Below are positions 1-9,908 of a DNA stretch of 64,000 nucleotides, piece after piece (the stretch's first letter is position 1; each line of letters opens with the position of its first letter). The stretch is from Avena insularis (Eukaryota > Streptophyta > Magnoliopsida > Poales > Poaceae): assembly GCA_023614405.1 (NCBI GenBank), contig JAJUPC010000233.1, positions 248,001-312,000 on the forward strand, in the 5' to 3' direction. Under the pieces are notes generated by a model that was not told the DNA's origin, searched no databases, and saw only the letters and a list, made by a program, of their open reading frames with translations. The translations under genes and the position numbers were made by a program.

Positions 1-158
1 CAAAATGCAACTAACAGCCAATAAATCCAAAATGGAATATTTCTCCAACATGTTGATATTATTGGGAAAGTCATATTATTCCCTCTCTTAAATTTTAAAC
101 ATGGTTGGGACAAATATTCGAAATGTAATAAAATGCAAAAGGCCAATTACTCATGTTA
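1..158 (-). repeat. Left fragment of a decayed minus-strand LTR
   Basis: This AT-rich stretch has no gene. It ends at the target-site duplication of the gypsy element and continues at 13865 on the other side. The continuation ends at 14048 in a sequence whose reverse complement opens GTAACATCCCAAAATTTT, the usual start of this kind of gypsy LTR, so the two pieces are probably one old LTR read on the minus strand. Its outer end lies outside the window. Confidence 0.5.
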
Positions 159-163
159 GGAAT
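159..163. repeat. Target-site duplication GGAAT (left)
   Basis: GGAAT directly precedes the TGTAACATCC start of the left LTR. The same five bases follow the right LTR at 13860-13864. A 5-bp duplication is the usual footprint of an LTR-retrotransposon integrase. Confidence 0.93.
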
Positions 164-1419
164 TGTAACATCCCAAAACTTTAATCCAATATTATTAAGA
201 TCCAAATCATCAAAATTAGGGTTAACAAAAACTTTTCCATTTAAAAATATGAAAGCATTCATATGTGTGTGCATTTAAAAATAGGAGTTATTTGAATTGC
301 CATGCTTCTGTGATCCATTGATTGTAAAATGATTCTTAGGTGAAATAAACATCATCTAAATCAATCCCAAACTTTTCCCAAAGAAAAACAACTCAAAATG
401 AATAATTGAAGTGAATGGTCATTTTGGCCATTTTAATCCACTACACTACTTTGAATGTTCCTAGCACTCATTTCTCAACAGAAATAATTCTGAATCTTTG
501 CACCCCTTGCTAGTACACATAATGAGGTACCATGGCCCACTTTGTGATATGCTAAAACCAATCAAATACTAATTTTAAATGACAGTTTAAAAATCTATCT
601 CATATGGAAAGATCCCACTATTTCAAAAACCACTCAAACCAACTCAATTTTCAAAACCCAAGCAACCACAGAGTCTCAAGCTTATGCCTAGCAAACCCAC
701 CAAAAATCTTTTCAAAATTCAAAAGTTTATTTCTTGCGGCCATTTAATCAAACACTTGGTAGGCAGGGTTAAACTCTAAACCTAGCTCACTATTTGCAAC
801 AGGGTTTTGCACCCAAATTCCCTCAAAACCCTCCCTATGTCCCCAAATGATCTAACCACAGCTTTTAAACCCCCTCTCCTACCACCCTAGTGGTAGTGCA
901 AAGTAATGTCGAGCACCAACTCGCCGGCCACCCCTTGCCCCACTGCAGCAGACCACCTCCCCCTCTCTCACCATGTCTAGGAGGTAGCCAGAACCTCACC
1001 GTCGCCCACTGTCCCCTCCCCGAGCTAGGCCCAGCCATGGACCATCGAGCAATCCCCGCGCCTAGTGCCACCATGCCATGCCGAGCACGTGCCAGAGCGC
1101 CGCGCCCGACACGCGTGCCCAAGCCGCCGCTCGACCGCAGCCCGCGCCCACCGTGTCGCCATGACCCAAGGAGCACGCCAGACACCCCCATTCACCGTCC
1201 AACGCACCACAGCCACCGCTCGCCGTCGAAACCACCGCCTCTGCCGCTCAGAGCTCCAGCTCCGCCCGACCGCATACCACCGCCCCTAAGCCCGCATTAA
1301 AGCCCTAGAGCACCGCCAGGAGACCGTGCGTTGATCGCCGCCCGCAGCCATGCCGCTAACAACCCATAGCCATGTCGCCACCATCGACTGGCCATGCCGC
1401 GCTATCCCGCCGTCGGGCC

Positions 1420-1426
1420 TATAAAA
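1420..1426 (+). promoter_or_regulatory. LTR TATA box
   Basis: TATAAAA lies in the context GCCTATAAAAGGAG inside the GC-rich part of the LTR, followed by a C-rich leader. The same site is present at 11163-11169. This is the likely RNA polymerase II promoter of the element. The related solo LTR at 27423-31374 has only GTACAAATAGAGG at the matching place. Confidence 0.7.
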
Positions 1427-2575
1427 GGAGAGCACCCCCAGACGTTTGCAGCACACCACTCCACTCCCCTCACCTCACTGATCGTCCCACACCTCTAGCC
1501 GGAGCACGGGGAGCAGCAGCTCGCCGGAATTGTACCGGAGCAGGCCGCCTCTAGAGGAGAAGGGCGTCGCTGATTGCGACCACCCCCGGAGCTGCCTCGA
1601 CCGTCCCTGAGCTCGCCGTCAACCACCAGACCGTTTGCCCGCCTCGCCGTCGTCCTTGGAGCCCTGGTACGCCCCCCATGCACCCCCATCGAGCCGCTAG
1701 GGTTAGAGTTTGCCGGTGACCAGTTCGTCGTCGACGACGATCCCCAGCCGTTGATCCCCACTCTAATCTAACGTCCCACGTTGCCCAGTACCGCTTCGCG
1801 CGTTATGAGCCGCTGGCTGGTGGACCCCCCTGTCAGTTGAGCCCCGCGCAACGGAGTGACACTGGGCCGGCCCGTTAGAGTTTCCGCGCGACCCAGTTAG
1901 TTTGAATTAGGATTTTCCTATTTAGTTTAAACTTAGTTCTGCCCCTGAGTTTGAAAATCAATTCAGAGGGATTTACAACTCCAAACTGCATGAAACCAAT
2001 TTTGTCTGAAAGGTATTGAAATGATCTATCCAAGCCCGTTGGATTTAATTAATTTAGAGTTAGAAATCTCTCCTAGTAAAAATAACAAGACAGAAGCTTT
2101 TGCACCTCGCAACATTTTTAAAAAATCAAACCAAGTTAGCTTTTGAGTTGATTCCAACTCTCAAAAATCACATTTCATCATACCTATCTGAATATGTAAT
2201 AATATTAGGATTTACATGTAGTGACTTTGGACTAGTACCAAAATAATGCTATATAGGCATTTCTAGTCACTTTAAATCATTAAATAATGAACTTAAACCA
2301 AAGTAATTATGATCCAACCCTTCAATCCCATTCCCACATGTTAGAATATGTGGTGATGACATGTGTCCACATGATCCCATATTTCAAGTGGTGAATATTA
2401 AATCTTACTTAATTTTTCAATGAGTAGAAGTACTTTTCTAAAATAAAAAGGAGGAAACTATTGAATAAAACTTGTGATGCTTGTGATGATAATAGATCAT
2501 CAATTGTGTGCCTTAGAGTACTAAGTAAACCAGTTAAGTATTGTTTGGTGATTGTGTACTCCGTATGTATTTATA

Positions 2576-2666
2576 GATGATAGTACCGACCAAGTCTACG
2601 AGGAGGAGGAGGAGGAGTTCTACCAAGAAGAAGAAGAAGAAAACTTCAACCACTGCACCAACCAAG
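2576..2666 (+). other. Acidic coding-like block in the LTR (putative exon A)
   Basis: Read in frame from GAT at 2576 this encodes a short acidic peptide starting DDSTDQVYEEEE and ending NFNHCTNQ. The matching blocks are 12318-12420 in the right LTR and 29825-29906 in the diverged solo LTR. Lengths are 91, 103 and 82 bases, so all length changes are multiples of three, although a (GAG/GAA) repeat makes such changes easy. It is preceded by TTTATAG, which could be a splice acceptor, and followed by CAAG|GCAAGC, which fits a GC-type splice donor. Function unknown; coding status is an inference. Confidence 0.4.
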
Positions 2667-3314
2667 GCAAGCCACCATTAACAGTGCAAGCTATTGTAGC
2701 AAGCTAGAATTAAGCTAGATGAATGAGCAAAGATGCTTTGGGCATGCTTTGGTCCCACCACTTTGACTATTACTACCCCAAGTATTATCTTACAAGCTTT
2801 ACTTCCTTTACTTTACACAAAGTCCCTTACTGGTTCTGAAGATAGCATAAAGAGTATAAAACTTGACCTATTTAGATAAACCTTAGATGTCATTCTATGG
2901 CATGAGATTGAACCCATCATCTTTCCACCTTAGTGAACACTCTTAACTTAGTAGTTTAGAGTAGATCAAAACTTGAGTCACTTTAGATGGGATCAACTGG
3001 TGAAAATGAATTATGAAAACCTTGGAATGATGAGTCATTCTATTGAGATGTTTTGACATGTGTTGAGAAACACAAATGGTTTATGATGATGAAAATGTTG
3101 AGGCATGAGCCTTAGCCCTTTTATAAAACTGATGGTTGGATTCGGATGCGATACCATTCCAAATTTACCGTACAACCACAATACCTGAATTGGGTAAGGC
3201 TTAGCCGGAAGTTTATATGCACTAGTATTAGTTCCCGTGCAGGACAGGTTTGAGCTGAGGCTACCTCTCAATGTTGTCCACCTATACAGTGCCCAAGATG
3301 ACTGATGGTCATGG

Positions 3315-3506
3315 TTGGGAGGCCATTCTCATAGGAGAGGTGCTTATACTAGGGTGTGTAAAGGGAAGGTTATGTTTGATTATCTACATACTAAGTATGA
3401 TGATTCAGGGTTATCCCTGACAGATGTATCGAATCTTGTGGTGAAAGTGTACCACCTCTACAGAGTGTCAAACTATTCGAATAGCTACGTCCGCGGTTAT
3501 GGATAG
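3315..3506 (+). other. Conserved indel-free LTR block with a 12-bp palindrome
   Basis: The stretch is identical or nearly so in both LTRs and is colinear without indels with about 30590-30790 of the diverged solo LTR. It is open for 63 codons (core GAYTRVCKGKVM...LSLTDVSN). It contains the perfect palindrome CTATTCGAATAG at 3473-3484; the solo LTR has one change in it. It may be a constrained regulatory or RNA element rather than a gene. No function is known to me. Confidence 0.45.
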
Positions 3507-3752
3507 TTGGAATGGCCATACTGTTTTGTTGTTAGATGTTTTCAAAACAACTGATGAAATGAATGATGAATCTTGACTTGACCACAACAGGGTTGTGTTT
3601 ATGACAATAGCTTCCCAACTTAAGTGATTCTAGAACTTTGTTTTATCTTTCTTTGCTTCAGAACTCAGCTTAGGTTTCAAACTTAACCTTATAGTTAAAC
3701 TTAGATTTAGCACTTTAACTTAGAATTATACTACTTGTTAGTGGTAGTTTGC

Positions 3753-3771
3753 GAGTACTTAAAGAGTACTC
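3753..3771 (+). other. LTR hairpin GAGTACT-TAAAG-AGTACTC
   Basis: A perfect 7-bp inverted repeat with a 5-base loop. It is unchanged at 13507-13525 and in the diverged solo LTR at 31028-31046. Confidence 0.6.
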
Positions 3772-4100
3772 ATGGCTTTTGTCCCTGGCTATTCTCATGG
3801 CCAGACTATGAAGGAGACTATCAAGATGATGGCCAGGACCGGCTATGATAACTAGGACTATCCGCCACAAGATTGCTCGTGCCCTGAAGATGGACCCCAC
3901 CGCTACGCTTTATATTTAGTTCTGCTGCTTGTTGTATTAAGACTGAATCATGAGATCCTTATTTGTGTAAGACCTTATGTATGGTTTGTAATGGATGATG
4001 TACTGTGATATCCAATCCGTTATGTCTCACAAAAATGGTAATCCTGGGATTGCGAGGTATGGCATAACTGCATCCGGATTAAAATCCGGTGTTGACAAGT

Positions 4101-4113
4101 TGGTATCAGAGCC
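4101..4113 (+). other. Primer binding site (tRNA-Met type)
   Basis: TGGTATCAGAGCC starts three bases after the LTR end. It is the standard primer site of plant LTR retrotransposons, complementary to the 3' end of initiator methionine tRNA, and starts minus-strand DNA synthesis. Confidence 0.92.
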
Positions 4114-4326
4114 ATCCTGACTATAGGAGACCCTAGTTAGAATGGACATCCGAATAAAAACTTAGTTTCAAAACCAAAGTGAGTATTTATGAAAAACTAT
4201 CTCCTCTCTTATCCTTGGGAATTCTTTCTTTCTCAAAAATTCATGTTCCTCAAAATTCTTACATTATTACTTAAAATTTGACACACTTGATCACTTCACT
4301 AATGTCCTCATCCTTAATTCTTGTAG

Positions 4327-5097
4327 ATGGAGACTTAGTTCAACAAGTTTTACCCGTTGGGAAACGGAGGTCAGCTGATCTTTGAGAGGGATCTGGATTC
4401 ACTATCGGAGTTATTGGGACGCCCACGTCCGGAATTTCTTGGAGCTCAACTTCCAGGACCCCCAGGAGGAGACCTACAGTGGCTAGTCACCGCTGATCTT
4501 AGAGGAAGCATTGAAGCACCAACTTCTGGGAGAATTCAGTTCTCCGTGAGAGAGAACAACTCGCTAGATGGATTAGCCAGGGCAATGCATGAAGCTATCG
4601 CACGTCTATGTGCCCTCAGCATCAACAAAATCCAAGGAACCCGTTTTGCTCACTATGCAAGACGTGACTTCATGGGAATGCCGATGGAGATGCCAAGTCA
4701 CCCAGAGTTGATGCGTCAAGTGGAGAATCTTGACTTCTTGCTGCATGACAGACAGCAGGAACTGGACAATGCCAGGGAGTTAGCCAACCAGAACCATGCC
4801 ATTGCCGACCAGAAGGCCCAGACTTTCACACTGCTCGTCCAGGATCGCCAGTCTCTTTGCCGCCAGCGTGCCAAGAAGGATCGCACCATCGCCCGTCTTC
4901 GCAAGAAGGTGGCCGACCTCGAGAAGACCGTCAAGGAGCAGGAAGCTAAGCTTGCCGCCAAGGAAGAAGAAGATGAGGGTGAAGACATCCAGGGAGACAT
5001 GGATTCTTACCTCAGCAACGATGATGACTTTCTAGAGGAGGATGCCGTGGACTTCTACACTGACGATGAGGACTCCGACTTCATCGACGATGAGTAG
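4327..5097 (+). pseudogene. Extra ORF upstream of gag (coiled-coil, acidic tail), early stop
   Basis: The first ATG (4327) follows ATTCTTGTAG, a good splice acceptor. Codon 4 is TAG at 4336, after which the frame stays open to TAG at 5095. The product has no domain I recognise. Its middle (about residues 120-205 counted from 4357) is rich in Q, E, K and R with heptad-like spacing (ARLRKKVADLEKTVKEQEAK), suggesting a coiled coil, and its last 45 residues are strongly acidic. An extra ORF between primer site and gag has been described in some grass gypsy elements. Its role is unknown. The early stop, rather than a later start, best explains the current open stretch, since the next in-frame ATG is far downstream. 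Confidence 0.6.
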
Positions 5098-5341
5098 ATG
5101 CACTAGAGAATTATCATAGCATGAGATGTATCGGTCCCACTGTATCGTAGCTTGCAGAATGGTTCTTCAAACCATCTGTTTTCCTTTGTTTGTTGTGGTG
5201 TGTGTTGTATCGTGTGTTTGTTTGCATGAATGAAATGGAGTTAGTTGAAAAACCTGAGTCTAACTCAAAGTTTTAGCTTTGAAACCAAAACCATGAACCT
5301 TAGAATTTCCCTCTTACCCCTTTCTCTACCTCAATCTTCAG
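5098..5341 (+). other. Spacer before gag ending in a splice-acceptor-like site
   Basis: This spacer has no gene. It ends in a pyrimidine-rich run, CCTCAATCTTCAG at 5329-5341, directly before the gag ATG at 5342. That is a textbook 3' splice site. A matching site stands before the extra ORF, so gag and the extra ORF may be expressed from alternatively spliced RNAs. Use of these sites is inferred only. Confidence 0.45.
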
Positions 5342-6408
5342 ATGACTCGTGGAAACCAAGGAGGGAGCAGCTCATCGCAGGACCCAATGCTGCAGATTTT
5401 GCAGAATCTCATCACAGACAGAGAAGCAAGCAGGGCAGAATGTCAAGCCAACTTAGCAACACTACAGCAGATCCCCCAGATGGCTCTCAACAACCAAGGG
5501 CATGGAAATCAGGATCACCATGGATCCAAACTCAAAAAAATTCAGAATACCAATCCCCCAATCTTCAACCAATCTGAAAACCCATTAGATGTTTGATGGA
5601 GTTACGATAATGGAAAACAACCTAGAAGTTACAGGAGTTGCTAAAAACGAGAAAGTTCTCTTTGCCACCCACTATCTAGCGGGAGATGCAAGAGCTTGGT
5701 GGAATAGTATCCGCAATATGAACCATGGTCAAGTTATGACATGGGAAGCATTCAAAGTCAAGTTCAGCCGCACCCACGTGCCACAGGGTCTAGTCAACCG
5801 AATGAGAGATGAATTCCACGAATTGAAGCAAGGAAGAATGACTGTGGTGGAGTACCGTGACAGATTCCTATCACTTGCCAGATATGCACCTGATGAGATC
5901 AACACGGAGGCCAAGAAGAAGGAGAGATTCCTGAGCATCGCATGATGAGATGCATCGTCTCGCTCAACATCCGTTTTCAGGATCTAGAAGAGCTAGTCGA
6001 CTCTGCCATTCAGATGGAAGGGAAGATTAATCAGGCAAATGACAACTGCAAACGTCGTATGATGCAGCAATCAGGATCCAGCAGTCACCAGAAGTACCGT
6101 CCCAACCCCTCACCAGGATATGCACCAAGGAACAACCGACCCCCAATGTCTCGCCCAAGCTAACCCAACCGTAGCGGAGGCAATGTGAAGTCCGGAGGAA
6201 ACCATCACAACTCTGGCAATGCCAACAATTTCAACCATGCACCTCCCAAGAGCAACAACAACAACACCAACAACAACACTGCACCCAGAACTGGCAGCAA
6301 TGTTGTGCCTGTCGCAGCAAAGTACAAGTCCCAAATCACTTGTTTCGAGTGTGGAGTAAAGGGTCACTATTCCAATGAGTGTCCCAAGAAGACTGCCACC
6401 AATGCCAC
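5342..6408 (+). pseudogene. gag: gag of the gypsy element (broken)
   Basis: Gag forms the particle that packages the element RNA. The start MTRGNQGG at 5342 follows the splice-like site. The typical core is readable: HYLAGDARAWWNSI, MTWEAFKVKF, LKQGRMTVVEYRDRF. A glycine/asparagine-rich linker leads to the zinc knuckle CFECGVKGHYSNEC at 6341-6382 (CX2CX4HX4C intact), which binds RNA. The frame shifts near 5590 and back near 5940, and a TAA interrupts it at 6161. Gag is fused in frame to protease as usual in this lineage. Confidence 0.85.
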
Positions 6409-6499
6409 TGTGAATGCCCTAGCTCAACAGCAGCGTCGTGTTCAACCAGGAAGAAGGTTTGCCCTAGGGAACCCTCACAACCGCAACGGTCGTCTCTTC

Positions 6500-6960
6500 C
6501 ACATGAACGCAGAAGAAGCCCAAGAAGCTCTAGATGTAGTGCTGGGTATGTTTTATGTCAACTCAGTTTTTGCAAGAGTATTGTTTGATTCGGGAGCATC
6601 GCATTCATTTGTCACCGAAGAATTTGCATGCACTAGTAAGATTCACCCAACCAACCTGAAGCATGTCATGATAGTTCAAATCCCCGGATCAACTACAAAA
6701 GCTAGAAAAATTTGCAAAGCGGTACCTATCAGAATACATGGGATAGATTTTTATGCCAACCTAATAGTACTTGGAACCAAAGGATTGGAAGTAGTACTAG
6801 GTATGTACTGGATGTCAAGGCATAAAGGACTGATAGACTATGCTAAGAAAGCCATCACCATGACCAGTAGTGTTGGAGTCACAGTAGAACATATCTCTGA
6901 AACCTTACCTCGCCAACAAGTGCAACAAGAGTCTAGCCCTACCAACCATAGACCAAGTAA
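6500..6960 (+). pseudogene. Retroelement aspartic protease region
   Basis: The catalytic motif FDSGASHSFV is intact (Asp codon at 6587-6589). About 80 codons on, GTKGLEVVLGMYWM is the second conserved protease segment. The protease cuts the gag-pol polyprotein. The frame is lost near 6940-6973, just before the linker to reverse transcriptase. Confidence 0.8.
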
Positions 6961-6980
6961 GAGTAGTCTGTAAATACCCT

Positions 6981-8315
6981 GACGTATTCCCAGATTAATT
7001 GCCAGGTATACCCCCGGATAGGGATATTGAGTTCATTATCGAACTAATCCCCGGAACCAGACCCATAGCCCAGAGACCCTATAGCATGAACCCCTCAGAG
7101 TTAGTTGAGTCGAAGAAGCAGTTAGATGCCATGTTAGCAACAGGCTTGATTCAACCAAGCGCATCGCCATGGAGATCACCAGTGTTATTCGTTGACAAGA
7201 AAGATGGAGGCAATCGTCTGTGTACAGATTACAGAAAATTGAATGACGTCACCATCAAGAACAAGTACCCCTTGCCAAAGATAGAGGATCTATTTGATCA
7301 ATTGAGTGGAGCCCATGTATTCTCAAAGACTGATCTTAGGACTGGTTATCACCAACTTAAGATTCATGCAACGGATATTCCGAAGACCGTCTTTACTACT
7401 CGCTATGGTTTATACGAGTATACGGTTATGTCTTTTGGATTAACCAATGCCCCTGCTTATTTCATGAATCTCATGAATAAGATCTTTATGAATTTCCTAG
7501 ATAAGTTTGTAGTTGTGTTTATCAACGACATCCTTATCTACTCCAAGTCAGAAGAAGAGCATGAGCAACATCTGAGAATTATCCTAGAAACCCTGAGAGA
7601 GCATCAGTTATATGCCAAGTTCAGCAAGTGTGACTTTTGGCTGAAAGAAGTAGGATTCCTAGGACATATTGTGTCTGCTAGAGGAGTCTCTATTGATCCC
7701 GCCAAGATCAGAGATGTCGAAGCATGGGAAGCCCCAACCACTCAAACCCAAGTCCGTGCATTTCTCGGATTAGCGGGATACTACCGCAAGTTCATAGAAG
7801 GATTCTCAAGCATCGCCCGACCCATGACCCAATTGTTGAAGAAGGACAAGAAGTTTGAATGGACAGACAAATGTGAAGCCAGTTTTCAGGAGTTGAAGAA
7901 GAGATTGATATCAGCCCCAATACTGATCATGCCAGATATCAAGAAGCCGTTTGATGTATATTGTGATGCATCCAAGATTGGTCTAGGATGTGTATTGATG
8001 CAAGAAGGCAAAGTCATCGTGTATCTGTCTCGCTAACTGAAGCAGCATGAGCAGAACTATCCGACCCATGATCTTGAATTAGCAGCCGTAGTGCTGGCAT
8101 TAAAGACATGGCGTCATTATCTGATGAGAAATCGCTGTGAGATTTACTCGGATCACAAAAGCTTGAAGTATATTTTCACTCAGAAGGAGCTGAATATGAG
8201 GCAAAGGAGATGGATAGAGTTAATCAAGGATTATGACCTTGACATTCACTATCACCCCGGCAAAGCCAATGTGGTAGCGGATGCTCTTAGCAGATTGTCG
8301 TGTAGGCTAAACACC
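6981..8315 (+). pseudogene. pol: Reverse transcriptase and RNase H (broken; RT active site changed)
   Basis: The RT copies element RNA to DNA and RNase H removes the RNA strand. Visible RT landmarks are [51 protein letters not shown] and MSFGLTNAP. The catalytic box reads [12 protein letters not shown]: the first aspartate of the usual [FY]xDD pair is asparagine (codon 7524-7526), expected to abolish activity. RNase H starts at [13 protein letters not shown], has [11 protein letters not shown] and ends [16 protein letters not shown]. Stops stand at 6996 (TAA) and 8034 (TAA) in the same frame. Confidence 0.92.
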
Positions 8316-9300
8316 ATGATCAAGGAGAAGCAACCAAGTTTGTATGAGGAGTTGGAGCAGTTCAGAACTGAATTGGTTAGCAAAGGATTCTTAGCTAGCA
8401 TTGAACTTCAACCCACTTTGATTAGCCAAATCAAGGAAGCCCAGAAGGGTAATGAAAGTATCGACGGAATCAAACGTCGTATTGATACAGGAAAGGTACG
8501 TGGATTCACTGAAGACGAAGAAGGAGTACTGTGGTACAAAGGACGTATTTGTGTGCTAGCAGATTAACAACTGAAGCAAGTTATCATGAAGGAAGCTCAT
8601 GATACTCTTTATTCTATCCACCCTGGAGGAACGAAGATGTATCAGGATTTGAAGGAGCAATTTTTGTGGCACAAGATGAAGAGAGAAATCGGAAGCTACA
8701 TCACCAAATGTGACATCTATCAAAAAGTCAAAGCAGAGCATCAGAGACCTGCAGGATTGTTGCAACCATTGCAGATTCCGGAATGGAAATGGGATTCCGT
8801 CGGAATGGACTTTATCATTGGTTTGCCTACTTCTAGTAGGGGAAATGACTCAATCTGGGTCATAGTTGATAGACTGTCCAAGGTAGACCACTTTATACCT
8901 GTCAAGACTACCTACCAGAGTGCGAAGCTAGCAGAGCTGTATATTGCTAGGATTGTTAGTCTGCATGGAACCCCCAAGACCATAGTATCAGATCGAGGAA
9001 CCCAGTTTACCTCAAGATTTTGGTAGAAAGTTCAGGAAGGATTGGGAACCAAGTTGAAATTCAGTACCGCGTATCACCCGCAAACAGATGGACAGACTGA
9101 GAGAGTCAACCAGATCTTAGAGGATATGCTTAGAGCTTGTGTGTTGGAATACGGATCAAAATGGGAAGACTGCTTGACTTTCACAGAATTCTCATATAAC
9201 AACAGTTATCAAGCTAGTTTGTAGATGGCACCATTTGAATTCCTATACGGAGGAAGTGTCGTACCCCTTTGAATTGGTCGCAAGTAGGAGAGAGTCAGAT
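8316..9300 (+). pseudogene. Integrase (broken; zinc-binding residue changed)
   Basis: Integrase inserts the DNA copy. The N-terminal HHCC finger lies around 8590-8740; its last cysteine is replaced, as the motif reads CDIYQKVK (Tyr codon 8718-8720). The DDE core is readable: WDSVGMDFIIGLPTS, IVSDRGTQFTS and TAYHPQTDGQTERVNQ. Stops occur in frame at 8565 (TAA), 9024 (TAG) and 9222 (TAG), and a one-base frameshift lies near 9255. Confidence 0.9.
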
Positions 9301-9862
9301 TTTTGGACCCGTCATTCTCCGAGAAGCTGAAGAGAAAGTTCACAAAGTCCGTGAGCACCTCAAGACCGCCCAATCCAGACAAAAGAGTTATGATGGCAAA
9401 AGAAGGAGAGACCTGACTTTCAATGTCGGAGATTTTGTATATCTCAAAGTTTCACCATTGAAGGGAACCCAACGCTTTAGTCTGAAAGGAAAGTTAGCCC
9501 CCAGATATATCGGGCCCTTCAAGATTCTGAACCGTCGGGGAGAAGTATCGTATCAACTGGAACTACCTGAAGAGATGTCAGCCATCCACAATGTGTTCCA
9601 TATCTCGTTACTTCGCAAATGCTTGGAAGTGCCCGAGAAGACTGAAGTTTTCAAGAACATCGATCATAGAGCTGTAGAGATCAACAATGACCTGACATAT
9701 CGTGAAGTGCCCATTCGTATCTTGGAAGAAGCTTATAGAACCACCAGGACCAGGAGCATCAAGTTTCTCAAGATTTAGTGGAGCAACCATACCGAGGAGG
9801 AAGCCACTTGGGAGTGCAAAGATTACATTAGGACAGAGTTCCCAGATCTCTTTAGTTCCTAG
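9301..9862 (+). pseudogene. Integrase C-terminal region with chromodomain-like tail (stop inside)
   Basis: The GPY/F-like part is visible: [20 protein letters not shown] and [16 protein letters not shown]. After it comes [20 protein letters not shown], then an in-frame TAG at 9776, then WSNHTEEEATWECKDYIRTE to a final TAG at 9860. This layout fits the chromodomain of plant chromoviruses, which is thought to guide integration through histone contacts. Confidence 0.75.
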
Positions 9863-9896
9863 TTTTCTTTGTAAATCTCGGGACGATATTTTGTTT

Positions 9897-9908
9897 AAGG
9901 GGGGAAGG
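9897..9908 (+). other. Polypurine tract
   Basis: AAGGGGGGAAGG stands two bases before the right LTR. It primes plus-strand DNA synthesis. A typical plant gypsy context precedes it (TCTCGGGACGATATTTTGTTT). Confidence 0.88.

Larger units (their letters stand above)
164..4097 (+). repeat. 5' LTR of the gypsy element
   Basis: The LTR runs from TGTAACATCCCAAAACTTTA to GTGTTGACA and matches 9911-13859 almost base for base. Its first 0.8 kb is AT-rich, about 0.9-1.8 kb is GC-rich with a TATA box near 1420, and the rest is AT-rich again. It also holds an acidic coding-like block near 2576, an indel-poor block near 3315, and a hairpin at 3753. Differences from the right LTR are mostly transitions in the GC-rich part and a few short indels, for example around 3828-3890. 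Confidence 0.93.

Noticed and set aside
865..1771. Several overlapping open stretches on both strands in the GC-rich part of the gypsy LTR, repeated at 10616-11514 and 28143-29004
   Set aside because: GC-rich sequence gives long open frames by chance. They overlap on both strands, frames are not kept in the diverged solo LTR, and no motif is seen.
2610..2640. GAG/GAA run as only a microsatellite
   Set aside because: The run is a trinucleotide repeat, but the frame also holds on both sides of it in three LTR copies, so it is kept as a coding-like block with modest confidence.
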